A stretch of 64,000 nucleotides of DNA from Arthrobacter oryzae (GTDB taxonomy: Bacteria > Actinomycetota > Actinomycetes > Actinomycetales > Micrococcaceae), in assembly GCF_030718995.1 (NCBI RefSeq), contig NZ_CP132204.1:1426001-1490000 (forward strand), read 5' to 3'. Below are positions 25,078-38,310 of this stretch, piece after piece. The stretch's first letter is position 1; each line of letters opens with the position of its first letter. The translations under genes and the position numbers were made by a program. The notes under the pieces are model-generated. The model was not told the DNA's origin and made no database searches. It saw nothing but the letters and a program-made list of their open reading frames with translations.

Positions 25078-25106
25078 ATCGTACTCGGACTCACCACGTT
25101 TGGAAA
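25078..25106 (-). promoter_or_regulatory. lacZ promoter candidate
   Basis: Minus strand TTTCCA, 17 bp, TACGAT. The -10 box ends 9 bases before the operator palindrome at 25055-25068. Spacing is ideal, box quality moderate. Confidence 0.5.
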
Positions 25107-25113
25107 GGGTGCG

Positions 25114-25869
25114 TCAGCTGCCCGAGCCTCCCGGAGGCGGCAACACGGTCCCGGCGGTTTCGCCGCCGTCGATGACGAACTCGGAACCGGTCACAAAGGA
25201 GGATTCGTCCGACGCAAGGTACACCACGAGGTCGGCAACCTCCCGGGGCTGGCCGATGCGGTGCAACGGTACGTGTCCGACGTCGAACGTCATGCCCGCC
25301 GTCATGGGCGTCTCAATAACCCCCGGGTGCACGGAATTCACCCGTGTTCCGGTTATTCCGAGGTCCAGGGCAGCGCTCTTCGTCAAGCCGCGGACACCCC
25401 ACTTGGACGCCGTGTAGCCGGACAGGCTTTCATATCCCCGTACACCGGCAATGGACGAGATGTTGATGATCGAGGCGGATCCGGCATGCGCCAGGGCCGA
25501 AGCGGCTGCCTTGATGCCGTTGAACACGCCGGTCAGGTTGACGTCGATGATCCTTGCCCACTCTTCATGGGGGTACTCCTCGATCCGGCCAAAGTTGACG
25601 ATGCCGGCGTTGTTGACCAGCACGCTGAGACTGCCGAATTCGGTGACAGCCGCCTGGACTGCCTGCTGCCAGTCCGCGGGGCTCGTCACGTCGAGCCGGA
25701 CGAACCGGACATCGCTGCCGAGCCTGGCTGCGAGATCGGACCCTTCCTGGTCCAGGACGTCTCCGATGATCACCCTGGCGCCTTCTTGCAGCATCCGCTC
25801 GGCGATCGCCGCTCCGATTCCGCGCGACCCGCCGCTGATGAGGCCTACCTTGCCGTCCAGTCGTCCCAT
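25114..25869 (-). CDS. Classical short-chain dehydrogenase/reductase
   Basis: 251 residues. Cofactor loop SGGSRGIG (12-19), NNAG at 86-89, catalytic Ser139, Tyr152 and Lys156 (YTASK). Asp37 after the second strand (IIGDVLD) favours NAD(H) over NADP(H). The overall pattern resembles the FabG3/20-beta-hydroxysteroid dehydrogenase branch, but within a lac cassette it may act on a sugar or sugar-derived alcohol; the substrate cannot be read from the sequence. It lies between lacI (170 bases upstream) and lacZ (124 bases downstream), all on the same strand. CAGGAGCAGGG precedes the ATG. Confidence 0.9.
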   Translation of the reverse strand: MGRLDGKVGLISGGSRGIGAAIAERMLQEGARVIIGDVLDQEGSDLAARLGSDVRFVRLDVTSPADWQQAVQAAVTEFGSLSVLVNNAGIVNFGRIEEYPHEEWARIIDVNLTGVFNGIKAAASALAHAGSASIINISSIAGVRGYESLSGYTASKWGVRGLTKSAALDLGITGTRVNSVHPGVIETPMTAGMTFDVGHVPLHRIGQPREVADLVVYLASDESSFVTGSEFVIDGGETAGTVLPPPGGSGS

Positions 25870-26039
25870 CCCTGCTCCTGTTCACCAGTTGGCGCCGAGC
25901 GGCCTTGGTGCGCTCACGCGCGGACCTGCAGCGCCCACCTGGACGGGCAGCAGTCCGCTCCCAGCTTGAGGCTCGGGACGTGCGGGCGAAAGGGCACTAC
26001 GACTCATATCTACTCGGCGAACCCATGCCGGCGGCAAAA

Positions 26040-27065
26040 TCAGGCTGTTTCCCGGTGAATCAGCTGATGTCTAAGGGTGAGGCGTGACGCCTCTGATCCG
26101 GGGATGACGGACCCCGAAAGCAAACCATCAAGAAGTTCGACGGCGGCCCGTCCCACTTCCCGCAGGTCAAGTGCCATGGTGCTGAGTTGGGGGGTCAGGA
26201 GCACACCCAGCGGGATACCGTCCATGCCGATCACGGCGCAGTCCCCAGGGACCGTGCGCCCTGCCGCAGAGAGTGCTTTGAGCACGCCGGCGGCCATCAA
26301 ATCGTTGAAGGCCAAGAACCCGTCCGTCTCCGGATGCTCCCGGAGAAATCGGGCCACTGCCGCCCTGGCTGCCTCGGCCGTCTCCTCGGCGACAATCAGG
26401 GACCACGACGTCCCGAGGTGCTGCAGCCGACCGGCCACGGCTTTCCCTCGGACGGTGCCCGGAGATTGTCCGCCACCGCCGGCGGCAAATCCTGCCTCCA
26501 GGTAGGCGATGTTCCTCCGGTTCGATTTCACCAACTGGTCAACGGCCAGTTTGGCTGCGTGGTCGTAGTCAAAGTTGATGCTTCCCGCCGCATCGCCAGG
26601 AGTCTCGTCCAGGACTATGAGGGGCCGGCGGCCAAGGGCGGACTGGGCCTGCTGCGCGTAACCGCCAAGGTAGCCAATTACGGCATCCACTTGGGGCGCC
26701 AGATGCTGGACGGCGTCCAATCCGCTGCGGCCGCCGTGTCCGTAGTCATCGACCACGACGTGCCAACCGCGGAGTGTGGCCAGTTCCACGACGCTTGAGG
26801 CAAAAGCCGGGAAATACGGGTTTGTGAGGTCGGGGATCGCCAGGCCTACCGAAGTCCGTGCTCCCTGGACGAGGCCTTTGGCGAAGCGGCTCGGGGTATA
26901 GCCAAGCTCCTGGGCCAACTGCTGCACACGTTGGCGTGTGGATTCCTTGATGCCCGGCATGCCGTTCATGGCCCGAGTCACTGTTTGGCGCGACACCCCG
27001 GCGGCAGCGGCCACGTCGAGGATGGTGGCCCGCTTGGCCGGGTATGCCGGCGGTGAGTGGCTCAT
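26040..27065 (-). CDS. LacI-family transcriptional repressor
   Basis: 341 residues. The N-terminal HTH is intact (ATILDVAAAAGVSRQTVTRAMNG, hinge helix GYTPSRFAKGL), followed by the periplasmic-binding-type effector domain (VGLAIPDLTNPYFPAFASSV ... GFLAFNDLMAAGVLKAL ... CAVIGMDGIPLG). It probably senses a beta-galactoside or its product and controls lacZ through 25055-25068. The frame is open further upstream into the 5S gene; I chose ATG 27065 because the HTH starts there. There is no Shine-Dalgarno, and a TAGACT box ends 8 bases before the ATG, so the message may be leaderless. Confidence 0.92.
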   Translation of the reverse strand: MSHSPPAYPAKRATILDVAAAAGVSRQTVTRAMNGMPGIKESTRQRVQQLAQELGYTPSRFAKGLVQGARTSVGLAIPDLTNPYFPAFASSVVELATLRGWHVVVDDYGHGGRSGLDAVQHLAPQVDAVIGYLGGYAQQAQSALGRRPLIVLDETPGDAAGSINFDYDHAAKLAVDQLVKSNRRNIAYLEAGFAAGGGGQSPGTVRGKAVAGRLQHLGTSWSLIVAEETAEAARAAVARFLREHPETDGFLAFNDLMAAGVLKALSAAGRTVPGDCAVIGMDGIPLGVLLTPQLSTMALDLREVGRAAVELLDGLLSGSVIPGSEASRLTLRHQLIHRETA

Positions 27066-27073
27066 GAAGAGTA

Positions 27074-27079
27074 AGTCTA
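27074..27079 (-). promoter_or_regulatory. -10 box of a possible leaderless lacI promoter
   Basis: TAGACT followed by 8 bases and the ATG of the LacI gene, with no ribosome site between. No convincing -35 box is present. The rRNA terminator is only about 40 bases further upstream, so the promoter must be here unless lacI is read through from rRNA operon 2. Confidence 0.35.
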
Positions 27080-27117
27080 GAGGCCTCAGGAGGTGGGGGT
27101 TTGGGTGGTTAAAGCGG

Positions 27118-27149
27118 GAGAGCCTCCAAACGGGTGTTTGGAGGCTCTC
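27118..27149 (-). terminator. rRNA operon 2 terminator
   Basis: Same 14-bp-stem hairpin as at 15875-15906. It is the only barrier between rRNA operon 2 and the lacI-SDR-lacZ cassette that follows on the same strand. Confidence 0.85.
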
Positions 27150-27162
27150 GACCTGAATGATG

Positions 27163-27280
27163 TTCCGGCGGTGACCTACTCTCCCACACCCTCCCGGGTG
27201 CAGTACCATCGGCGCTGTGGGTCTTAGCTTCCGGGTTCGGAATGGGACCGGGCGTTTCCCCCACGCTATGACCGCCGTAA
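27163..27280 (-). rRNA. rrf: 5S ribosomal RNA, operon 2
   Basis: Base-for-base equivalent of the 5S at 15920-16037 with offset 11,243; the terminal helix and loop B/C sequences are intact. Confidence 0.93.
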
Positions 27281-27482
27281 CCCTGTTACCCGTTCCCCCG
27301 TCGGTTGTGTGCCCTGGGGGGTGGGAAAAATGTGGTTACAACATTGTGGTGTTGTTATTTAGTTGTCGGTTCGCCAAAGCAACGGGTTTGTTGTTTGGGA
27401 ACCACATAGTGGACGCAAGCAGTCTTGTTTTCTTTTTACCACCCCTGGGTGCAAACCTCTTTTGAACGGTTTGCGGGGGTGG

Positions 27483-30603
<3,121 letters not shown>

Positions 30604-31144
30604 ACTTGACCACAAAAGATCAAAAACGCTAATTTTCGAGAGAACCACGAAAACCACTGCACCATCCCGAAAGACAGCACAACAGATCCAGGTTCATATT
30701 CTTGGAAATTGCTTCTTATAAAAGATGCTCGCGTCCACTATGTAGTTCTCAAACAACAACCCCGTACCACACACCCCACACACCACCCCTCCCGAAGGAA
30801 GAACAAACCGTGTGATCGGTGCAGCCAGGAAACCAGAAACAAACAAAACCCACACCACCACGAACGCCTCCCCGAAAGGAAACCCCGCAATGCCATGGCC
30901 CTGTTGCCTCAGGACCCAACAGTGTGCCAAACACTAAACCACCCGTCACCCTCCCCGCACCGTTCCAGGACAACCCTCCACAAGTGAAGAACATCCGTAC
31001 TGGGTGCCGGCAGGAAACCAGCGGCCGCTATTTGTTGATATTCCACCCGTGAGCACCCGCCGCAGAACTTGCGTCTGCGCAACGGGCAACTTCCTGACAA
31101 CACCACCACACCCGCATACACGGGGTGAGGTTGCTGTAGGTGCT

Positions 31145-32671
<1,527 letters not shown>

Positions 32672-32840
32672 TGAAGTAAAACAAAAACAGACACAACCAG
32701 GCACCACGGGAAAACGCGGAACCAGGCTGCACAAAATTTGAAACCAGCTAAAAACACCAAACCATCCACGGGGTGGACAATCCGGCAAATTCAACCAATT
32801 CAATACAATAAATTGGTATCAACAAACTTGGCACACTATT

Positions 32841-32857
32841 GAGTTCTCAAACAACAG
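32841..32857 (-). promoter_or_regulatory. boxA antitermination element in rRNA leader 2
   Basis: Same 17-base element as in leader 1, within a leader that otherwise has substitutions and indels. Confidence 0.75.
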
Positions 32858-32914
32858 ACACACCCGGCACCACCACAACATCCCAGCCGTGGATCGCTCC
32901 GGAGCAACTTCCCA

Positions 32915-32943
32915 AACTTACCTGAACTCAAGACTCAAAGCAA
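32915..32943 (-). promoter_or_regulatory. rRNA operon 2 promoter candidate
   Basis: TTGCTT, 17 bp, TAAGTT on the minus strand, matched in position by TTGCAA-17-TAAGTT in operon 1. A second shared block lies further upstream (GAAAAACGG and TGGCGTGCGG at about 32998-33020 here, 21755-21780 in copy 1) and may mark an additional promoter or UP/Fis-like site. I see no gene in 32944-33269. Confidence 0.6.
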
Positions 32944-33269
32944 ATCAGCGTTTCCGCGATCTGCCGGTCATCGAGACCATCCCCGCCTTCGAACCGCACG
33001 CCAAGTGGCGAACCGTTTTTCGGCTGTTTAGAAGGGGTTTTGGCCGCCTTCGGTAACCAGCTTCTCGCCGGCCCCCTCTCGGCGACTTAGAAAACAATAC
33101 ACCTACTTTGGCCCCACCGCAAACCCTCCCCCGCGTGGACGCCAAACCCCGCCAATCCGCGGCGAAACGGCCACCGGGGGCACTTTCCGGGACGCCGGCG
33201 TCGTCCTTGGATTCTGTGTGCTGCATCACCGCCCCCTGATCCAGGCCGGACGAGATAGCGGTTAAGCGC

Positions 33270-33307
33270 AAAAAGGGCCGGCAACCGTGAGGTTGCCGGC
33301 CCTTTTT
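33270..33307. terminator. Bidirectional-looking rho-independent terminator
   Basis: Long stem AGGGCCGGCAACC / GGTTGCCGGCCCT with loop GTGA, flanked by AAAA on the left and TTTTT on the right. It lies about 43 bases after the rpsN stop and upstream of rRNA operon 2. Confidence 0.85.
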
Positions 33308-33350
33308 AGACCGCTGGAATCAGCAGTGCTGGTTTAGCAGCAGTGTTGGA

Positions 33351-33656
33351 TTACCAGGAAGACTTGGTGATGCCCGGGAGCTCACCGCGGTGAGCCATGT
33401 CGCGGAAGCGTACACGGGAGATACCGAACTTCTGGAAGGTACCGCGGGGACGGCCATCGATGATGTCGCGGTTACGCAGACGTACCGGGGAGGCGTTGCG
33501 GGGCAGCTTCTGCAGGCCGAGGCGTGCAGCTTCGCGTGCTTCGTCGGTTGAGTTGGGGTCAACCAGGGCCTTCTTCAGTTCGAGGCGCTTTGCAGCATAG
33601 CGCTCGACGATGACTTTACGCTGTTCGTTCTTAGCGATCATTGACTTCTTAGCCAT
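33351..33656 (-). CDS. rpsN: 30S ribosomal protein S14, zinc-free long form
   Basis: 101 residues. [24 protein letters not shown] start and the conserved C-terminus [34 protein letters not shown]. The short zinc-binding S14 has about 61 residues and two CxxC pairs. This one has no cysteine, so it is the C-minus type. Third gene of rpmB-rpmG-rpsN; only 5 bases separate it from the rpmG stop. Confidence 0.95.
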   Translation of the reverse strand: MAKKSMIAKNEQRKVIVERYAAKRLELKKALVDPNSTDEAREAARLGLQKLPRNASPVRLRNRDIIDGRPRGTFQKFGISRVRFRDMAHRGELPGITKSSW

Positions 33657-33661
33657 AGTGC

Positions 33662-33829
33662 TTAGCGCTCCTCTCGGAATTCGACGTGCTTACGGATGCG
33701 GGGGTCGTACTTCTTCAGAACCATGCGGTCCGGGTCGTTACGACGGTTCTTGCGCGTGACGTAGGTGTAACCCGTGCCAGCGGTCGACTTGAGCTTGATG
33801 ATCGGACGTACGTCCTTGTCCTTTGCCAC
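33662..33829 (-). CDS. rpmG: 50S ribosomal protein L33, zinc-free form
   Basis: 55 residues from GTG 33829: [18 protein letters not shown], then [17 protein letters not shown] and [10 protein letters not shown]. It lacks the two CxxC pairs of zinc-binding L33. The start codon shares its first base with the last base of the rpmB stop (TAGTG), so translation is coupled. Confidence 0.93.
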   Translation of the reverse strand: MAKDKDVRPIIKLKSTAGTGYTYVTRKNRRNDPDRMVLKKYDPRIRKHVEFREER

Positions 33830-34065
33830 TAGAGCTTCACTCCTCGTGCCAGGATTGCGGCGACGACAACGTCGATGCCACGTACGTCGATGGTCTTGAT
33901 GCCACGTGCAGAGACCTGCAGGGTGACATTACGGCGCAGGGACGGAACCCAGTAGCGCTTCTTCTGGATGTTCGGGTCGAACCGGCGCTTGTTGCGGCGG
34001 TGCGAGTGCGAAATGCTGTGTCCAAAGCCCGGCTCGGCTCCGGTCACCTGGCAGTGTGCTGCCAT
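33829..34065 (-). CDS. rpmB: 50S ribosomal protein L28
   Basis: 78 residues: [20 protein letters not shown], then [20 protein letters not shown] and [14 protein letters not shown]. Only one Cys, so no zinc site. I start it at ATG 34065 because family alignment begins at MAxxCQVTG and GAGGAGA lies upstream; the open frame continues 5 codons further. First gene of the L28-L33-S14 operon, a set known in Actinobacteria as zinc-independent ribosomal proteins, sometimes repressed by Zur. Confidence 0.93.
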   Translation of the reverse strand: MAAHCQVTGAEPGFGHSISHSHRRNKRRFDPNIQKKRYWVPSLRRNVTLQVSARGIKTIDVRGIDVVVAAILARGVKL

Positions 34066-34392
34066 GACGACTCTCCTCATGAAAATAAATGAAACGGTCC
34101 GCAGAGTTCCGCGTCCCGTGCGACAGGCGGCGTCCGCATCCAGCGTCCAGATCAGGATGTCCGCAGGCGTGGACAGCCGGTGAAAGCCGGCTGTTTCCGT
34201 CCCTATGGGCGAACGTGATTGGCCACGAGTACCGGGCAGCGGAATCCACTGCGAAGTACCGGGATGCTGGGCGAATACAGGAGTGCACGCAACTTGAGCC
34301 CCTAACTACCGGCCTTTAGGACTGTCGAATGTTTGGACAGATCCCGCCAACCGGAGCAATTGCACACGCTCCGCGCCACCTAGCGCCTACCA

Positions 34393-34422
34393 AGTCTACG
34401 AGCTTGACTAATTAAAGGCCAA
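34393..34422 (-). promoter_or_regulatory. Promoter candidate for rpmB-rpmG-rpsN
   Basis: Minus strand TTGGCC, 18 bp, TAGACT, giving a leader of about 320 bases. The 500-base stretch 34066-34567 holds no gene; it separates this operon from the divergent ferric-reductase operon. A TATAAG at 34456-34461 on the plus strand may belong to the latter. Confidence 0.35.
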
Positions 34423-34567
34423 TCGGGTAGCCGCCATTGCCCGCTGCGGGTGTATAAGGCCGCACTCCTCACCGGTCGAAAGTGCTTCGCCGAACACCTT
34501 CACAGGTCACAACGGAGCTGCAGTCTTTTCACAGCAGAACGAAAGGATCGGGCCGCACCGTTGAAGC

Positions 34568-36013
34568 ATGAACACACAACTCCTCCCGGCGCTGCCCGCC
34601 GGTTCTCCGGGCTCGCGTAAGGGCCCTGGCACGTTTGGGGCCCGGCACCGCCGGCGCCTGTTGCGGGCGGACCTGCTGACGACGGCGGCCTGGGCTTCCC
34701 TTGCGGTCGCTGTGGCGTTGTGGCTGGCCGACGGCGTCGCAACGGGTTTCTCGACACCCGCCGGAGCGTTCACCGCCCTGGGCATTGTGGCCGGGCTGGC
34801 CGGCATGGACCTTGTCCTGCTGATGCTGCTGCTCGCGGCACGGATTCCACTCATTGACCAGACCGTGGGCCACGACCGCGCCCTGGAATTCCACCGGAAG
34901 CTTGGCAAACCGTCGCTCTACCTCCTGCTGGCGCACGGAACCCTCATCGCCACGGGCTACGGCTTGGCCGAGGGGCTGGATCCGCTCAGCGAAGCAGCTT
35001 CCCTCTGGGTGCTGGTGCCGGATATGTGGCTGGCCTTCATTTCGATGGCGCTCTTTGTCGCCGTGGTGGTGACGTCGCTGGTTGCCGTCCGCAGGCGCTT
35101 TCCTTACGAGTTCTGGTACGCCGTGCACCTGCTGACCTATGCCGCCGTCGTCACCTCGCTGCCCCATCAGTTCAGTGTGGGCGGGCTGTTCGCCGAAGGT
35201 ACCTGGCAACGCTGGTACTGGCTGGCCGTATGCATCGCCACCGGCGCAGCCCTCCTGCATTACCGCGTCCTCGAGCCGCTCGTCGCAACATTCCGGCATC
35301 AGCTGACCGTCAGCCGCGTGGTCCAGGTGGCACCCGGTGTGGTCAGCATTGAGATGCACGGGCTGCGGCTCAATGAGCTGGCCGGAACCGGCGGAAGGTT
35401 CTTCATCTGGCGCTTCCTGGCTCCCGGCCTGTGGTGGCACCCGCATCCGTACAGCCTCTCCGCCGAGCCGCTGCAGTTCGATTCGTCAGGGCGGGGCCTG
35501 CTGCGGATCACCGTCCGCAACCTGGGGCGGGGATCGGCCCAACTTGCAGGCCTGCAGCCCGGGACAAAGGTCGCGGTGGAGGGACCATACGGCATTTTCA
35601 GCACCGCGGCACGGAGCCGGGACAAGGTGGTAATGATCGGTGCCGGGATCGGCATCACGCCACTCCGTGCCCTCTTGGAATCCACGCCTTTCGCACCGGG
35701 ACAAGCCACCGTGATCCTCCGGGGCCGCAGTGAGCAGGAACTGTACCTCGGCGACGAAATCCTGGAACTTGCCCGGAACCGGGATTCCACCGTATTCCAC
35801 CTGACGGGCGTCCGCTCGGCCCGGCAGCCGGGAAGCTGGCTCCCCGGCCATGCCACCGACGCCGGCTATCGGCTGACGGACTATGCCCCCGACATCGCCG
35901 CAGCGGACGTCTACGTCTGCGGCCCGGCGGCGTGGGCACGCAACGTTCTTGACGATGCCCGTGCCTCGGGTGTCAGGGAAGACCAACTCCACTACGAAAG
36001 GTTTGACTGGTGA
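34568..36013 (+). CDS. Ferric-reductase-like membrane flavocytochrome with FAD/NAD(P)-binding domain
   Basis: 481 residues. Six membrane segments (residues about 35-225) hold paired His residues for two hemes (HDRALEFHRKLGK, LLLAHGTLIATG, WYAVHLLTY, LPHQFSVGG). The second half is an FNR-type module: FAD motif HPHPYSLSAEP, NAD(P) motif MIGAGIGITPLRALLES and a final CGPAAW. It moves electrons from cytosolic NAD(P)H across the membrane. The next gene (FMN-binding protein) overlaps it by 4 bases (GTGA) and the third is apbE, so the likely acceptor is a covalently flavinylated protein outside the membrane. Confidence 0.9.
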   Translation: MNTQLLPALPAGSPGSRKGPGTFGARHRRRLLRADLLTTAAWASLAVAVALWLADGVATGFSTPAGAFTALGIVAGLAGMDLVLLMLLLAARIPLIDQTVGHDRALEFHRKLGKPSLYLLLAHGTLIATGYGLAEGLDPLSEAASLWVLVPDMWLAFISMALFVAVVVTSLVAVRRRFPYEFWYAVHLLTYAAVVTSLPHQFSVGGLFAEGTWQRWYWLAVCIATGAALLHYRVLEPLVATFRHQLTVSRVVQVAPGVVSIEMHGLRLNELAGTGGRFFIWRFLAPGLWWHPHPYSLSAEPLQFDSSGRGLLRITVRNLGRGSAQLAGLQPGTKVAVEGPYGIFSTAARSRDKVVMIGAGIGITPLRALLESTPFAPGQATVILRGRSEQELYLGDEILELARNRDSTVFHLTGVRSARQPGSWLPGHATDAGYRLTDYAPDIAAADVYVCGPAAWARNVLDDARASGVREDQLHYERFDW

Positions 36014-36567
36014 GAATACGGGCAGCAATATCGGCAGCACTCGCCTGCGCAGGCATCCTCCTCGCCGGATGGCAATCAGGAATCCACGTGGAGGCTACGG
36101 GGAGCGCCGCGGCCAGCACGTCGGCGGGAGCCAACGGTGCCACGGGCGCCGACGGTTCGTCCGGCACCACAGGTTCTTCCGGTTCCTCGAGCTCCAGCTC
36201 GGGATCCACCACTGGATCCAGCTCGTCCGGCGCCACCGGGAGGGGCTCAGGCGCGGCAGCAGAACCCACCACGGGTGCCGCCGCAAAGGCCGGCGGGACG
36301 TATGCAGGAAGCGTGGTCCAGACCCGCTTCGGCGCGGTCCAGGTCCAAATCACGGTGAAGGCGGGGGCCATCACCGATGTAGAGGCCCTGCAGCTGACAG
36401 ATGACGACCGCAAGTCCGTCCAGATCAGCAACCGGGCGGCACCCCTCCTTAAGGCTGAAGTCCTCGCCGCCCAGTCAGCCGACGTCCAGACCATCGGAGG
36501 CGCCACTGTAACCAGCGACGCCTACCTGAGCTCCCTCCAGGCGGCCATCGATGCAGCGAATCTCTGA
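36010..36567 (+). CDS. Secreted FMN-binding-domain protein (flavinylation substrate)
   Basis: 185 residues from GTG 36010. An N-terminal hydrophobic export segment is followed by a Ser/Gly/Thr-rich linker (about residues 30-90) that can span the wall. The FMN-binding domain follows: GTYAGSVVQTRFGAVQVQITVKAGAITDVEAL ... IGGATVTSDAYLSSLQAAI. GGATVTS carries the Thr to which ApbE attaches FMN in this family. Overlaps the upstream reductase by 4 bases and apbE by 17 bases. Confidence 0.9.
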   Translation: MRIRAAISAALACAGILLAGWQSGIHVEATGSAAASTSAGANGATGADGSSGTTGSSGSSSSSSGSTTGSSSSGATGRGSGAAAEPTTGAAAKAGGTYAGSVVQTRFGAVQVQITVKAGAITDVEALQLTDDDRKSVQISNRAAPLLKAEVLAAQSADVQTIGGATVTSDAYLSSLQAAIDAANL

Positions 36568-37453
36568 AAACCACACCCGGGCTGAATCCCTGCGGCGGCC
36601 CGCGTTGCGGGCCAGGACCTTCAACTGCATGGGAACGGTAGTCAGCCTGACCGTTCCCTCAACCTCGGGCGAGGACGAGCTGGTAGCGGCCACCGCCGTC
36701 GTCGAACAGCTTTTTGCCGGGCTGGACGAGACGTTCAGCCTCTACCGCCCCGACTCGGAGGCGAACCGGATCGCGCGGGCCGAAATCATGCTGCCGGATG
36801 CGTCCGAGGACATGCGACGGCTCTACGCCGATGCCGTGGGCTGGCGGCTGGTGACCGAAGGGGCCTTCACCCCGGAACGGCCGGACGGCGTCCTGGACCT
36901 GTCCGGGATCGTGAAGGGATATGCCATCGGGGAGGCGGGGACATCCCTGCTGGCGCTGGGCCTTCGCGACTGGTGCCTTAATGCCGGCGGCGATGTCCTG
37001 GTCAGTGGATCGCCCGTGCCTGCGAGCGCCGAAGCCGGGACCGGGACCGGGACCACGGTATCCGGTTCCCGTGAGCCGTGGCGGGCAGGGATTGTCGACC
37101 CCGCGGACCGCCGCACCCTGATTGCCGGTTATCCGCTGGGCGGCCACCCGGAGGCGAAGCTGGCGCTGGCGACCTCCGGTTCCGCCGAACGGGGAGACCA
37201 CATCTGGGCGGCTGGCGGAGGGACCGGAGCGGGCCGCGGGCCGGGCACCGTCGCCGGTGGCGGCCGGGCAGCTCCGGCGTTCCGGCAGGTATCCGTCGCT
37301 GCGGCGGACATCGTGACGGCCGACGTGCTGGCGACGGCGATCGTGGCCGGCGGGATGCCGATGCTGGACCGTGCCACGGACGGATGGGACATCGACGTAC
37401 TGGCAGTCCGGGCTGGCGGCGGACTGGTCGCGACGCCGGGCTTCCGGCGGTAA
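36551..37453 (+). CDS. apbE: FAD:protein FMN transferase
   Basis: 300 residues. Family landmarks: MGTVVSLTV at the start, DLSGIVKGYAIG, the NAGGD motif, and the metal/FAD region DIVTADVLATAIVAGG near the end. A Gly/Thr-rich insert around residues 155-175 and another at 215-240 are expansions often seen in high-GC genomes. No obvious signal peptide, although the enzyme works on exported substrates in other bacteria. It should flavinylate the product of the overlapping upstream gene. Confidence 0.88.
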   Translation: MQRISENHTRAESLRRPALRARTFNCMGTVVSLTVPSTSGEDELVAATAVVEQLFAGLDETFSLYRPDSEANRIARAEIMLPDASEDMRRLYADAVGWRLVTEGAFTPERPDGVLDLSGIVKGYAIGEAGTSLLALGLRDWCLNAGGDVLVSGSPVPASAEAGTGTGTTVSGSREPWRAGIVDPADRRTLIAGYPLGGHPEAKLALATSGSAERGDHIWAAGGGTGAGRGPGTVAGGGRAAPAFRQVSVAAADIVTADVLATAIVAGGMPMLDRATDGWDIDVLAVRAGGGLVATPGFRR

Positions 37454-37478
37454 GTTCCGGCGGATGCGCCAGCGAAAA

Positions 37479-38240
37479 TTAGAGGCGGGTGAGCTGGCTG
37501 TAACGCGGCTGGAGGCCGTCGCCCGAGGACCGTCCGGTGACCCGGCGCATCACCCAGGGGCCGGCGTGCTCCCGCACCCAGCGGGCGTTGGCCCGGATGG
37601 CGTCCGCCCGGCTCAGCTCAGGGACGGGGGTCATGGGCGGCACATCGATGGAGTGGTCGTGCTCAAGGACGGTCAGCACCCTCTTGGCCATGTTCGCGTG
37701 TCCTGCGGCGGACATGTGCATCCGGTCCTTGGCCCACATGCCCCAGTCGTAGTATTCGCTGAAGCGCCAGTAGTCCACCAGCAGGGCGCCGTGGTCGCCC
37801 GCGATGCCGCGCACCAGCTCGTTGTAGATGGCGGTACGGCCGCGCATCGTGCCGAAAACCTTCGAACCACGGGCATCAAAGCCCGTAAACATCACCACGG
37901 TGGCACCCGTGGCACTCAACTTGCGGATGCCGGCGTCGTACTCCGCCAAAAGGCCGTCAATGTCTATTCGTGGACGGAAAATGTCGTTGGCCCCGGCGTA
38001 AATGGTCACCAAGGTGGGCTTAAGTTCGACGGCGGCGTCCACCTGCTCGGCCATGATCTGCCGGAGCTTCCGGCCCCGGATGGCGAGGTTGGCGTAGCCG
38101 AACGACGGGTCCGCGGCGCATAGCTGCTCAGCCACCCGGTCCGCCCAGCCGCGCACACCGTTGGGCCGGGCCGGATCGTCGTCGCCGAGCCCTTCCGTGA
38201 ACGAATCTCCCAGGGCTACATAACGGGCGGAAAAATCCAT
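37479..38240 (-). CDS. SGNH/GDSL hydrolase (paralogue 1)
   Basis: 253 residues. Block I ALGDSFTEG (nucleophile Ser), block II Gly in NLAIRGRKLR, block III GANDIF and block V DRMHMSAAGH with catalytic Asp and His are all present. The start is set at ATG 38240 just before the first strand. No signal peptide, so a cytoplasmic esterase/lipase-type hydrolase is expected. It is convergent with apbE and has a close paralogue at 39836-40687. Confidence 0.88.
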   Translation of the reverse strand: MDFSARYVALGDSFTEGLGDDDPARPNGVRGWADRVAEQLCAADPSFGYANLAIRGRKLRQIMAEQVDAAVELKPTLVTIYAGANDIFRPRIDIDGLLAEYDAGIRKLSATGATVVMFTGFDARGSKVFGTMRGRTAIYNELVRGIAGDHGALLVDYWRFSEYYDWGMWAKDRMHMSAAGHANMAKRVLTVLEHDHSIDVPPMTPVPELSRADAIRANARWVREHAGPWVMRRVTGRSSGDGLQPRYSQLTRL

Positions 38241-38310
38241 ATCGACAGTCTGCCATCCCGTTGCCGGGAGCAACAAAGCAGCGGGTTACCCGTTGGGGCC
38301 GTACGGCCGG

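Noticed and set aside
34066-34100. Zur box in front of rpmB
   Set aside because: The stretch has an ATTTTCAT half-site on the minus strand but no matching second half, so the palindrome needed for Zur is missing.
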